Translations under genes and position numbers: made by a program
Assembly: GCA_035655155.1 (NCBI GenBank)
Contig: DASRVH010000032.1
Coordinates: 1-40,579, forward strand
Direction of reading: 5' to 3'
DNA from: Lentisalinibacter sp035655155
GTDB taxonomy: Bacteria; Pseudomonadota; Gammaproteobacteria; Steroidobacterales; Woeseiaceae
DNA: 40,579 bases
In this document: positions 33,459-40,579 of the stretch, piece by piece
Position numbering within the stretch: position 1 is the stretch's first letter
Layout of the letters: every line of letters starts with the position of its first letter
Notes under the pieces: model-generated
Databases searched by the model: none
What the model was told of the DNA's origin: nothing
The model's input: the letters and a program-made list of their open reading frames with translations, nothing else

Positions 33459-35804
33459 ATGTCCGCCGAGGGCTCAGTGCTGCACAACCTGATGCACCGG
33501 CGCGTGCCGCAGATCGTCGGCATGTACATCGCGGCGTCGTGGCTGGTCATCGAGCTCGGCGACTGGATCACCGAGCGCTCCGCCCTGCCGCCGAATCTGA
33601 CCTCCTACGTTTTTGTCGCCATGCTGGTGATGCTTCCCGCGGTCATCCTGTTCGCCTACAACCACGGCGCGCCGGGCAAGGACCGCTGGACCCGTACCGA
33701 GCAGGTGTTCATCCCGCTGAACGCCGCGATCGCCGTCGGCATACTCTACTTCACGGGGCCTTCACTGCTGGTCGAAGCGGCGACGGAGACGGTGCAGGTC
33801 ACCGACGAGACCGGAGCCGTCCGCGAGTTCGAGGTGGCCCGACAGGGCTATCACCGGGAGGTGGTCGCGTTCTTCTGGGAGAACCAGTCCGGCAACAGTG
33901 ATCTGGACTGGCTGACCTACGGCCTCCCCTTCATGCTCTCCCACGACATGAACCGGGTATCGCCGGTGATCACCGTCGAGACGCCGCTCGACTCGACCTC
34001 GATGAAGAACGAACTGAAGGATCGCGGCTACGAGTCGCTGCGCGAGGAACCGGCCGCGCTGCGGGTGCAGATCGTCCGCGACCGCCGCAGCGCCGCGTTC
34101 GTCACAGGCCGCTTCGACACGGACGGCGACACACTGATCATCACCGCGACGCTGACCGATGCCGAGACCGGCGACGAGATCGGTACACACACGGTATCCG
34201 CAGACGACTGGCTGGCGGGCGTCGACGACGTGAGCGAGGCGCTGCTGGAATACCTCGACGTCGCCCCGGGCGAGAATCGCAGCGACGACCCCGTTGCCCA
34301 GCATCTCAGCGACTCTCTCGAGGCACTGCGCCACTACACCACCGGCCTGGTCGCGATCGGCCTGAACAACGACTTCGAGAAGGGCATCGCCGAGCTGAGC
34401 AGCGCGCTCGAGGTAGACCCGAATTTCGCGGAGGCGAGCGGCGAACTCTCGGTCTCCTATTACCTCGCCGGAGACATCGAGTCCGCGCGGGCCGCCGCCG
34501 CGGCGGGCCTGAAGAACAGCTACCGTCTCTCCGAGACCAGTCGCTTCGTGCTGAGGGCCAACCGCTACGTCTTCGACGGCGACTACGAGCGCGCCCTGCG
34601 CGTGCTCGACATGTGGACCGAGGTGCAGCCGAACAGCACCCTCGCCTACGAGCAGCAGGCACGACTCGCGCGACTGCAGGGCGGCGAGGACGGGCTGACG
34701 AAGGCGCGCGAGGCCTACGACCGTCTGCTGGAACTCGACCCCCTGGCCGTCAGCGTCTACCGGCAGATGTCAGGGCTCGAACAGCAGCGCGGCGACTACG
34801 AGGCCGCGGCGAACTACCTGCGGCTGTACCTGGAGAGCAGGCCGGAGAGCGCCGACGCGCATCAGCAACTCGCCGCGGTGTACCAGGCCGCCGGGGATCT
34901 CGAGAAGGCGAAGGCATCCCTGGAGGATGCCGCCGTGCTGGCGGATGATCCCCGTCCGTCGGAGCTGGCGCTGGCGCGCATCGAGGCAGCACAGGGCGAA
35001 TACGCCGCGGCGGAGCAGCGGCTGGCCGCGCAGCTGAGCGACGCACTCAACCCGGAGCAGCGAGTGCAGGTGCTGAGCGCGCAGACCGAGATCGCGCTCG
35101 TGCGCGGACAGATCGAGCGCGCCCTGGGGCTGCACGCCGAGATCGTCGAGCTCAGTCGGTCTTTCATGCCGCCGATGGTCCGGCTGATGAACCTGGAAAA
35201 CCAGCGCTCGAGCCTGCTCGTGCTCCTCGGTCGCTACGACGAGGCCCTCGCGAACGCCGATACGATCACGGCCCAGGTTCAGCCGCCATTCGACTCATTC
35301 ATGAACTTCACCTACACGGAGATCTATGCCCGAACCGGCGACCGCGAGGCCTTCCGCAAGCGGGCGGCGCAGAGCCGCCGGGCGATGGGCCAGTATCCCG
35401 AGGTGCTCAAGTCGTTCATCGCCACCGAGACCGCGCAGATCGCCATTTGGGACGGCGACTTGGAGACGGCCGTCAGCGAGATCGATCGCGCAAAAGAGAT
35501 GTTCGATACCTCGCTCCTGCAGGTGCTGGTCGGGAATCTCAGTTCATCGTCGGTCTACGTCGGCATCGCCGAGCTGTACCTGAAGGCGGGCGCGCCCGAG
35601 AAGGCCCGTGACGCGCTGGAGCGCGTATTGAAGGTCTTCCCCAGTTACGCGTACGCCAAACTAACGCTGGCCAAAGTGCTGATTGGAGAAGGCGACGAGG
35701 CTGGCGCGCGGCCCCTGCTGGAATCCGCGCTCGAAGTCTGGTCGGCTGCCGATGCTGATTACGTGCACCGGCAGGAAGCGGAGGAGTTGCTGGCGACGCT
35801 GTGA
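33459..35804 (+). CDS. Membrane protein with TolB/FlgO-like segment and TPR repeats
   Basis: This 781-residue protein has a ribosome site (AGGGAGAGAGG) before the ATG and a TATACT box at 33425-33430. The N-terminus has three predicted TM helices (about 16-34, 49-68, 83-101) beginning RRVPQIVGMYIAASWLVIEL. This header is seen in large bacterial TPR and cyclase-like proteins. Residues 135-160 (VVAFFWENQSGNSDLDWLTY then GLPFML) match the TolB-like/FlgO-type pattern of a folate-like PF-x-N-x-S-x(3)-D-x-L-x-x-G-L motif. From about 290 to the end there are TPR repeats. It lies just downstream of the kinase-regulator on the same strand and may be its partner in signal input; that is inference. Confidence 0.8.
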   Translation: MSAEGSVLHNLMHRRVPQIVGMYIAASWLVIELGDWITERSALPPNLTSYVFVAMLVMLPAVILFAYNHGAPGKDRWTRTEQVFIPLNAAIAVGILYFTGPSLLVEAATETVQVTDETGAVREFEVARQGYHREVVAFFWENQSGNSDLDWLTYGLPFMLSHDMNRVSPVITVETPLDSTSMKNELKDRGYESLREEPAALRVQIVRDRRSAAFVTGRFDTDGDTLIITATLTDAETGDEIGTHTVSADDWLAGVDDVSEALLEYLDVAPGENRSDDPVAQHLSDSLEALRHYTTGLVAIGLNNDFEKGIAELSSALEVDPNFAEASGELSVSYYLAGDIESARAAAAAGLKNSYRLSETSRFVLRANRYVFDGDYERALRVLDMWTEVQPNSTLAYEQQARLARLQGGEDGLTKAREAYDRLLELDPLAVSVYRQMSGLEQQRGDYEAAANYLRLYLESRPESADAHQQLAAVYQAAGDLEKAKASLEDAAVLADDPRPSELALARIEAAQGEYAAAEQRLAAQLSDALNPEQRVQVLSAQTEIALVRGQIERALGLHAEIVELSRSFMPPMVRLMNLENQRSSLLVLLGRYDEALANADTITAQVQPPFDSFMNFTYTEIYARTGDREAFRKRAAQSRRAMGQYPEVLKSFIATETAQIAIWDGDLETAVSEIDRAKEMFDTSLLQVLVGNLSSSSVYVGIAELYLKAGAPEKARDALERVLKVFPSYAYAKLTLAKVLIGEGDEAGARPLLESALEVWSAADADYVHRQEAEELLATL

Positions 35805-35927
35805 CGCCCGCGGCGTGCGAGAGCGTTTCGGGCCGCGCCTCGCTCACCGGATCCCGCCACGCACTCCCAGGTGCGGACCGTTTATGGTATTTTCTGACCA
35901 CTTCGTTGGCTTCCGTCGTGAGCGACC

Positions 35928-36245
35928 ATGAAACTCACCCAGCGCGAAATCGAACTCCTTTCGAAGATACCCGCGGAGCGTGCGAAGCGCAGACGCAATC
36001 TGCTTCTTGGCTTCGCGCTCTACCTAGTGGTTCCTGTCATCGGTCTATATGTCGACTTAGATTTCGACTCCCGCTACGACCTGACAGACGTCTACTCGGT
36101 GCTGGGAGGTTTCCTCCTTGGCCAGTGGGCCTGGTACCTTCGCTCGCGACCGGAGGACAAGCTCATCGAAGTCGTCCAGCGATACGTCAATCGCGACCCG
36201 GAAGCGATCCGCGAGTTCGCGGCGAGGGGCCGCGCGGATTCATGA
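35928..36245 (+). CDS. Small membrane protein, two predicted TM helices
   Basis: This 105-residue protein has a cytosolic N-terminus (MKLTQREIELLSKIPAERAK then basic RRR), TM about 25-45, a short acidic loop (DLDFDSRYDLTDVY) and TM about 57-71 (SVLGGFLLGQWAWYL), ending in a soluble helical tail. No family recognised. Its stop overlaps the next ATG (ATGA), so it heads a coupled three-gene set with 36242-36652 and 36649-37446. The 123-bp gap upstream shows nothing definite. Confidence 0.6.
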   Translation: MKLTQREIELLSKIPAERAKRRRNLLLGFALYLVVPVIGLYVDLDFDSRYDLTDVYSVLGGFLLGQWAWYLRSRPEDKLIEVVQRYVNRDPEAIREFAARGRADS

Positions 36246-36652
36246 TTTCTGTTCACGGGATGAAACGCATCGGACTCGGCGTTGCCGCGGCGATCGGCAC
36301 GCTCTTCCTCATCAGTGCCCTCGGCCCGCTGTTCCCGCCGTTTCACGTCACGCCGCCCGCCGCGATGCTCGGCAGTGCAGCGGTGATATTCGTCGCGGCG
36401 CTCGCGGGAACATGGGTCGCGCGCAGGAACTTCGTCGCCCCCGAAGTCTGTCTGTCCTTCGCCCTCTGGCTCTTCGTCATCTATAGCGTTCATTCGATCG
36501 CGGCCGTCGCCGGCCAGGGCGATTTCTTCGGCATCGCTGCACAAAATAGCCTGTTCCTGCTACCGAACGTGGCGGGCGCTCTGGCGGGAGCCATCGTCGG
36601 ACAACGCCTGTTCCGCCACCGTTGGGGGGATGAACAAGGAGGTCCCGCGTGA
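36242..36652 (+). CDS. Small membrane protein, about four TM helices
   Basis: This is a 136-residue hydrophobic protein from the ATG at 36242, overlapping the previous stop by 4 nt; an internal ATG at 36260 (MKRIGLG) is equally credible. Predicted helices lie at about 10-30, 38-58, 68-88 and 97-120. A four-helix arrangement with few loops suggests a DUF-type inner-membrane protein, but I recognise no family. Its stop overlaps the GTG start of the pilin-like gene. The strong ribosome site AAGGAGG for that next gene lies within its last codons. Confidence 0.6.
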   Translation: MISVHGMKRIGLGVAAAIGTLFLISALGPLFPPFHVTPPAAMLGSAAVIFVAALAGTWVARRNFVAPEVCLSFALWLFVIYSVHSIAAVAGQGDFFGIAAQNSLFLLPNVAGALAGAIVGQRLFRHRWGDEQGGPA

Positions 36653-37446
36653 AGGCCGGAACTCGCAACGCGCATTGGGCAGCACTGCTGATTGCCGCCG
36701 TCTGTTTCTCCGCTGTCGCTGCTGCGCAGTCCGACGACGAGGAAGCCGCCGTTGCCGGCGACATCGAAATGGCCTGGATCGGCTCGGCTGCCGCCCGGGC
36801 GGCGATCGAGGAAGTCTGGCGGAACACCCGGTCATTCCCCGCCGACCGCACAGAGACGGGCATGAGCCCGACGCCCTCCGATACCAGTTTCGGCCCGGTG
36901 GCTGCTCTCGACGTCACGGACGGACACGTGTTCGTTACCTTCGGCGGCGAGGCCCATCCGACGCTGCTCGGCAAGTCCGTCGTGTTCTCTCCGACAGTGA
37001 CGCCGAACCAGAACATCGAATGGATGCGTAATCGCTCGATGGAGGTACCCGCGGAGGACCGCCACGGATGGGTCCGGGCGCCCGTCGACATGATCGGCAA
37101 TAGTCCGGACAGCTGGCAGGAGTTCCTCGGTGCGGATACGCAGCTTCATGAAAAGGGATCCTGTATTGGCGAGAACACGATCGAGCCCATCGTCTGCGTT
37201 GGTCTCGCGGGGAGCGATACCGAGGCCCATTTCGTGAAGAACCTCTCGAGCGGAAGGGAATTTCTGATCTATCTGGAATCCAGTTCACAAACCCTTCTGA
37301 CCAGCCTCGGTGTCAACACAATCCCCATCGGTGAGGACCGCGTAGCGCGGCTCGAGCGGTGCTGGGAGGCGGGCTGCGATGTGCTGGAAGTGGTCGAGAA
37401 CCCCGGCGGCACTCGCTCTGCAACGTGGTCTTATTACGTGGAGTGA
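36649..37446 (+). CDS. Secreted protein with a pilin-like C-terminal-type segment
   Basis: This 265-residue protein starts at GTG 36649 with an excellent ribosome site (AAGGAGG). It has a normal signal peptide (LLIAAVCFSAVAAAQS, cleavage about residue 26), not the type III prepilin leader. Residues 82-126 (ALDVTDGHVFVTFGGEAHPT then LLGKSVVFSP, IEW at 123-125) closely resemble the C-terminal beta-sheet of type IVa pilins, but the Cys after Trp is missing. A second half with four Cys follows (GSCIGENTIEPIVCV, RCWEAGCDV). No pilus-assembly genes are nearby. It may be a minor pilin domain recruited to a periplasmic role; function unknown. Confidence 0.65.
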   Translation: MKAGTRNAHWAALLIAAVCFSAVAAAQSDDEEAAVAGDIEMAWIGSAAARAAIEEVWRNTRSFPADRTETGMSPTPSDTSFGPVAALDVTDGHVFVTFGGEAHPTLLGKSVVFSPTVTPNQNIEWMRNRSMEVPAEDRHGWVRAPVDMIGNSPDSWQEFLGADTQLHEKGSCIGENTIEPIVCVGLAGSDTEAHFVKNLSSGREFLIYLESSSQTLLTSLGVNTIPIGEDRVARLERCWEAGCDVLEVVENPGGTRSATWSYYVE

Positions 37447-37461
37447 TGGCCGGAAGTGCCG

Positions 37462-38103
37462 ATGACTGGCACTATCCCGACAATGAGCCTCATCGAGATA
37501 CTTGCCCTATTCGGCATCATGGCGTCGCTTGCCGCCATACCGAGCGCCAGCGTCGCACTCGTCGTGACCCGGTCGGCGACGTTGGGTGTGGGTAACGGGG
37601 TAGCCGTTTCCGCGGGAATCGTTCTGGGTGACCTGGCCTTTATCGGGCTGGCGGTGTTCGGCCTGTCCGTACTTGCCGAGACCCTCGGCAGCCTGTTCCT
37701 TGTGATCAAGTATCTGGGGGCGATATACCTGCTCTGGCTTGGTCTCTCGCTGCTGAGAACGAAACGGGGGACGACCGCCCCGGCGAACGCCGGCAACCGC
37801 CGTGGCAGTCTCGCGGCCAGTTTTCTCGCGGGCTTTGCTCTGACCCTGGGAGACGTCAAGGCCATCCTGTTCTATCTCAGCCTTTTTCCCCTTTTCGTTG
37901 ACTTGTCTGCGCTTCAAGCCGCGGACGTGCTAACGATCGTGTGTATCACGGTCGCGAGCGTCGGCGGCGTGAAGATGCTGTATGCGCTGTCGGCGCGAAA
38001 GCTGGCGACGATGGCGAGAGAACTGAAGTTCGAAAGCGCAGCCGGGAAGACGGCGGGAACCATCATGCTCGGCGCCGGGAGCTATATCATTGCGAAAGCG
38101 TGA
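37462..38103 (+). CDS. LysE/RhtB-family exporter
   Basis: This 213-residue protein, about the family norm of 205-215, is read from ATG 37462 with GGAAG just upstream; GTG 37456 and ATG 37483 are alternatives. Recognised features are an N-terminal helix with PSASVALV in place of the usual PGP, GVAVSAGIVLGDLAFIGLAV, KYLGAIYLLWLGLSLLRTKR and the C-half F-x-x-GF-x-x-T-x-x-x-x-KA (FLAGFALTLGDVKAILF). The family exports amino acids and related small solutes by proton antiport. The substrate cannot be told from sequence. It begins 15 nt after the pilin-like gene and may share its transcript. Confidence 0.88.
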   Translation: MTGTIPTMSLIEILALFGIMASLAAIPSASVALVVTRSATLGVGNGVAVSAGIVLGDLAFIGLAVFGLSVLAETLGSLFLVIKYLGAIYLLWLGLSLLRTKRGTTAPANAGNRRGSLAASFLAGFALTLGDVKAILFYLSLFPLFVDLSALQAADVLTIVCITVASVGGVKMLYALSARKLATMARELKFESAAGKTAGTIMLGAGSYIIAKA

Positions 38104-38153
38104 CCGTGCGCAGCGGCCGCGCACGTCCGCACCCTCATGCGGGGCGGATATGA

Positions 38154-38843
38154 ATGGCCGCTGAGTACGGCGCGACAGCCCGTCGCCTCGGTATCGGATC
38201 CGCAGCGCTCGTCGCAGCCTTGCTGCTGGCGTACGCCATCACGCTCGCCGCCGGCTTCGCTTCGCTCGAGTCCGGCGACGAGCCTATAGCCGATCCGTAT
38301 TTCACGCTGCTCGAGGTTCTGATCCTCCTGATGATGCCTGCGATGGTCCTGCTGATGGTCACGATTCACTCCTGGGCGCCGGCCCCGCGGAAGGTACTCA
38401 GCCTCGCAGCGGTGATCTTCATGGCCATTGCAGCGGCGCTTACCTGCGCCGTGCACTTCGCGATCCTGACTCTGAGTCGGCAGGCGGAGTTTGCGGCGCA
38501 CGGGAGTCTGCCGCTCCTGCTCTCGTTCGAATGGCCTTCGCTCGCCTACGCCATCGACATTCTGGCCTGGGACGTATTCTTCGCGCTTTCCATGCTGTGC
38601 GCCGCCGGCGCGTTCAGCGGGAGTCGGCTGGCGATCTCGATCAGGACAGCGATGCTCCTGAGCGGGCTGCTCGCGCTGGCCGGGCTGAGCGGCGTAATTG
38701 CCGGGGACATGACTCTCCGTAACATCGGCATCGCGGGCTATGTGGGCGCGTTCTTCATCGTCGTCCTGCTGCTGGGGGTGCTGTTCTACCGCAGCGTACC
38801 GGTGGAGGCCAGGGGCACGGGACGGCCCGGCGCCGAAGCGTGA
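38154..38843 (+). CDS. Membrane protein of unknown function, about six TM helices
   Basis: This 229-residue very hydrophobic protein has predicted helices at about 12-35, 50-72, 80-105, 122-145, 160-182 and 190-215. Loops are short and carry no recognised catalytic motif. The C-terminus is polar. No family recognised. It lies 50 nt after the LysE gene, same strand, in a run of small membrane-protein genes. Confidence 0.6.
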   Translation: MAAEYGATARRLGIGSAALVAALLLAYAITLAAGFASLESGDEPIADPYFTLLEVLILLMMPAMVLLMVTIHSWAPAPRKVLSLAAVIFMAIAAALTCAVHFAILTLSRQAEFAAHGSLPLLLSFEWPSLAYAIDILAWDVFFALSMLCAAGAFSGSRLAISIRTAMLLSGLLALAGLSGVIAGDMTLRNIGIAGYVGAFFIVVLLLGVLFYRSVPVEARGTGRPGAEA

Positions 38844-38907
38844 CGTCCGACCGCAAGGTAAGCTAGGGCGTCCGCCCCGCTGCCGGGGCCACTCGAGGAG
38901 ACACGTC

Positions 38908-39327
38908 ATGAAGATCCTGCGCGTGATTCTTGCCCTCGTCGCCGGTGTGTTCATCGGCGGAGTCGTCAACATGGCGCTGGTGATGCTGGGGTCGGTGATC
39001 GTGCCGGCCCCCGCAGGCGTGGATGTTACGAATGCCGAGTCCGTCGCGGCATCCGCCCACCTGTTTCAGCCACGGCACTTCCTGTTTCCTTTCCTTGCGC
39101 ATGCCGTCGGCACGCTGGTCGGCGCCACCGCGGCGCATTTCTTCGCGGGCAGCTACCGCAGCGCGGCCGCGTGGGCGGTCGGCGCGGTGTTCTTCGCGGG
39201 TGGCATCGCGGCCGCGCGGATGATACCGGCGCCGACGTGGTTCGTTGTCGCCGACCTCGTGCTGGCGTATTTCCCGATGGCGTTCGCAGCGACGAAGATC
39301 GGTGGCGCCCTCAAACAAGCGGGATGA
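38908..39327 (+). CDS. Small four-helix membrane protein
   Basis: This 139-residue protein reads from ATG 38908, preceded by the ribosome site GAGGAG; the frame is open 168 nt further up but overlaps the previous gene. Four TM helices are predicted (about 4-27, 58-78, 83-103, 110-130), with His-rich loops (SAHLFQPRHF, LAHAVG). The pattern resembles small DUF-type proteins with two GxxxG-rich helix pairs; I do not assign a family. Its 3' end overlaps the start of the RDD gene by 26 nt. Confidence 0.65.
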   Translation: MKILRVILALVAGVFIGGVVNMALVMLGSVIVPAPAGVDVTNAESVAASAHLFQPRHFLFPFLAHAVGTLVGATAAHFFAGSYRSAAAWAVGAVFFAGGIAAARMIPAPTWFVVADLVLAYFPMAFAATKIGGALKQAG

Positions 39328-39724
39328 CAGCGCGCCGCCGCGTCCGGGGGGTGCCTGGACCGCGCAGGCGATCGGTTTCCTCACCATGACACTCCCCGTA
39401 ACGCTCTACTTCGCCCTGTGCGAGAACTCGCCGATGCAGGCGACCCTCGGCAAACGTGCGCTCGGGCTGCGGGTCGAGAGCGGGTCTGGCAAGCGTCTCT
39501 CCGTCGGCGCGGCCCTGCTCCGCAACGCCGCGAAGTTCGCGCCCTGGGAGTTCGGCCACACGGTGGCGCAGCAAGCCGCCTATTCGGGAGACGGCGATTT
39601 CCCCGCCTGGCTTTGGATCCCGGCCGCCGTGGCAGCGGGCGGGCCTGTCTGGTGGCTGGTGTCGCTGTTCACCAGCGGACGCACACCCTACGACCGCTGG
39701 GCCGACGCACGGATTTCAAAGTGA
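39302..39724 (+). CDS. Short RDD-family membrane protein
   Basis: Reading from GTG 39302 gives 140 residues; an ATG farther upstream (39245) would lie deep in the previous gene. The RDD signature is seen in ATLGKRALGLRVES then GKRLSVGAALLRNAAKFAPWEF, with the conserved Arg of the second helix region and the PW-E-x-x-H turn found in a compact subgroup. Two or three helices are predicted (about 20-38, 95-118). The first Arg and Asp that name the family are not obvious in the short N-terminus, so the protein may be a divergent or N-terminally shortened member. Some RDD proteins act in Na+(Li+)/H+ antiport; the role here is unknown. Confidence 0.72.
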   Translation: MAPSNKRDDSAPPRPGGAWTAQAIGFLTMTLPVTLYFALCENSPMQATLGKRALGLRVESGSGKRLSVGAALLRNAAKFAPWEFGHTVAQQAAYSGDGDFPAWLWIPAAVAAGGPVWWLVSLFTSGRTPYDRWADARISK

Positions 39725-39743
39725 ACGTTGAGGACGTTTTCCG

Positions 39744-40256
39744 ATGGAAGCGCTGGATGAAAGGGTACTGATCTTCGGCAACTCCGGCTCCGGCAAGTCG
39801 ACGCTGGCCCGGCAGCTTGCCGACGAGGGGGGCCTGGCGCATCTGGACCTGGACACGCTCGCCTGGCTGCCGGAGCCTCCCCCGCGGCGGGCGCCGCTCG
39901 CGGATTCTGCTCAGCAGATCGACGCATTCATCGGCCGTCATGCCGGCTGGGTCATCGAAGGTTGTTACACGGATCTGCTGGAGGTGGCTGCGCCGTTCGC
40001 CGCCAGGGCCGTGTTCCTGAACACCGACGTCGAGCAGTGCGTGGCGAATGCGAGGAATCGCCCGTGGGAGCCGCACAAGTACGAGAGCAAGGTGGCCCAG
40101 GATGCGAATCTCGACATGCTGATCGGCTGGATCCGGGACTACACCGAACGGGACGACGTGTTCTCCTACCGCGCGCATCGGGATTTCTACGAGCGCTTCG
40201 CCGGCGAGAAGCGGATGTATACCGACAACGTTCAGCGGAACGGCCGGCAAACTTAG
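39744..40256 (+). CDS. P-loop NTPase, adenylate/shikimate-kinase-like
   Basis: This 170-residue cytosolic protein has a canonical Walker A loop (GNSGSGKST, 12-20) and early acidic LDLDTLAWLP where small-molecule kinases bind their acceptor. A strand/Asp segment follows (WVIEGCYTDLL), then a lid-like helix region rich in Arg (CVANARNRPWEPHKY), and a C-terminal FSYRAHRDFYERFAGEK. Homologues are annotated as shikimate kinase-like or AAA ATPase and are widespread but uncharacterised; topology-modulation protein FlaR-type kinases are the nearest recognised relatives. It starts 19 nt after the RDD gene. The substrate is unknown. Confidence 0.8.
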   Translation: MEALDERVLIFGNSGSGKSTLARQLADEGGLAHLDLDTLAWLPEPPPRRAPLADSAQQIDAFIGRHAGWVIEGCYTDLLEVAAPFAARAVFLNTDVEQCVANARNRPWEPHKYESKVAQDANLDMLIGWIRDYTERDDVFSYRAHRDFYERFAGEKRMYTDNVQRNGRQT

Positions 40257-40260
40257 GCCG

Positions 40261-40579
40261 ATGGCTACGCGCCACAAGAGGATCATCGCCGTCACAGTCC
40301 TGGGGCTGTCCCTGGGCCTTCTGGTCGGCCCGCCGCAGCCGACGACCGCCGGCGAAGCCGACGAGGCGGTCACTGCCGTGCCCTCCTACCAACGTTGGAG
40401 CCGGGCCCGTCAGCTCAGGCCCCGACGCCCCACGGACGCGCTCCGCGAAACGAACATCTCGGACAACGAAGTGCGACAGATCGAGCAGGCGACGAGGGCA
40501 GTCTTCCCGACCGCGGTCGTCAACATCTCCGGCGTTACGAGCGGGTGTCCGTGCGAGGACGGACCGGACTGCACCGACC
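40261..40579 (+). CDS. Secreted protein of unknown function (cut by right edge)
   Basis: An ATG at 40261, 4 nt after the previous stop, opens a frame that runs to the window end (106 residues visible, no stop). It starts with a signal peptide (KRIIAVTVLGLSLGLLVGP, cleavage near residue 31 at TAGEA) followed by a basic linker (RWSRARQLRPRRP). The later part has a Cys cluster (GCPCEDGPDCTD) at the very edge. The segment QIEQATRAVFPTAVVNISGV is strand-like. No family can be assigned from the part seen. Confidence 0.55.
   Translation, partial: MATRHKRIIAVTVLGLSLGLLVGPPQPTTAGEADEAVTAVPSYQRWSRARQLRPRRPTDALRETNISDNEVRQIEQATRAVFPTAVVNISGVTSGCPCEDGPDCTD

Overview
The window is GC-rich chromosomal DNA, most likely from a gammaproteobacterium. 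The evidence is the block lolB / tRNA-Gln / prs / rplY / pth next to hemA-prfA, the class I PHA synthase, and dispersed REP-type palindromes. I cannot place it more precisely; a marine or halophilic lineage near Chromatiales, Nevskiales or Xanthomonadales is a guess from gene style only.

Region 1 (1-13.5 kb) is a long minus-strand catabolic run. In transcription order it holds an AtuA-family (DUF1446) protein, an acyl-CoA carboxylase beta subunit, a crotonase, the biotin-carrying carboxylase alpha subunit, a nitronate monooxygenase-like flavoprotein, a TIGR03084-type metal protein, PHA synthase (phaC), an SDR reductase and the 5' part of a ThDP enzyme that leaves the window. A TetR regulator is divergent from it across a 104-bp promoter gap. 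The first four genes are packed with 1-2 nt gaps or a GTGA overlap and resemble the acyclic-terpene / leucine (Atu/Liu) carboxylation module. Linkage to PHA synthase suggests branched acyl-CoA breakdown feeding storage polymer; that link is inference.

Region 2 (13.5-18.2 kb) holds a perfect 27-bp inverted repeat, a coniferyl-aldehyde-type dehydrogenase, a thiolase-like protein and manA. Region 3 (18.2-27 kb) is housekeeping: pth, rplY, prs, tRNA-Gln, lolB and a TPR lipoprotein on minus; hemA, prfA and a cysteine synthase on plus. Usual neighbours ispE (between lolB and the tRNA), prmC (after prfA) and ychF (after pth) are absent.

Region 4 (27-28.8 kb) is a scar. It contains two gene remnants, a VOC protein, and an AT-rich insert carrying a secreted nickel superoxide dismutase. 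That gene is followed by a 111-bp imperfect palindrome with all four boxes of an integron attC site, and base composition returns to native exactly at its right end. I read this as a captured gene cassette, the most notable find here.

Region 5 (28.8-40.6 kb) is accessory: a lipoprotein/membrane-protein pair; a large membrane-tethered winged-helix + Ser/Thr kinase + TPR fusion with a promoter overlapped by an 11-bp-period direct repeat; a membrane TolB-like/TPR protein; a translationally coupled trio of two small membrane proteins and a pilin-like secreted protein; a LysE exporter; several small membrane proteins including a short RDD protein; a P-loop NTPase; and a secreted protein cut by the right edge.

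REP-type palindromes with the core AGGAGGGCCTTCAGGCCC occur at four places. In two of them they supply the stop codon of the adjacent gene.
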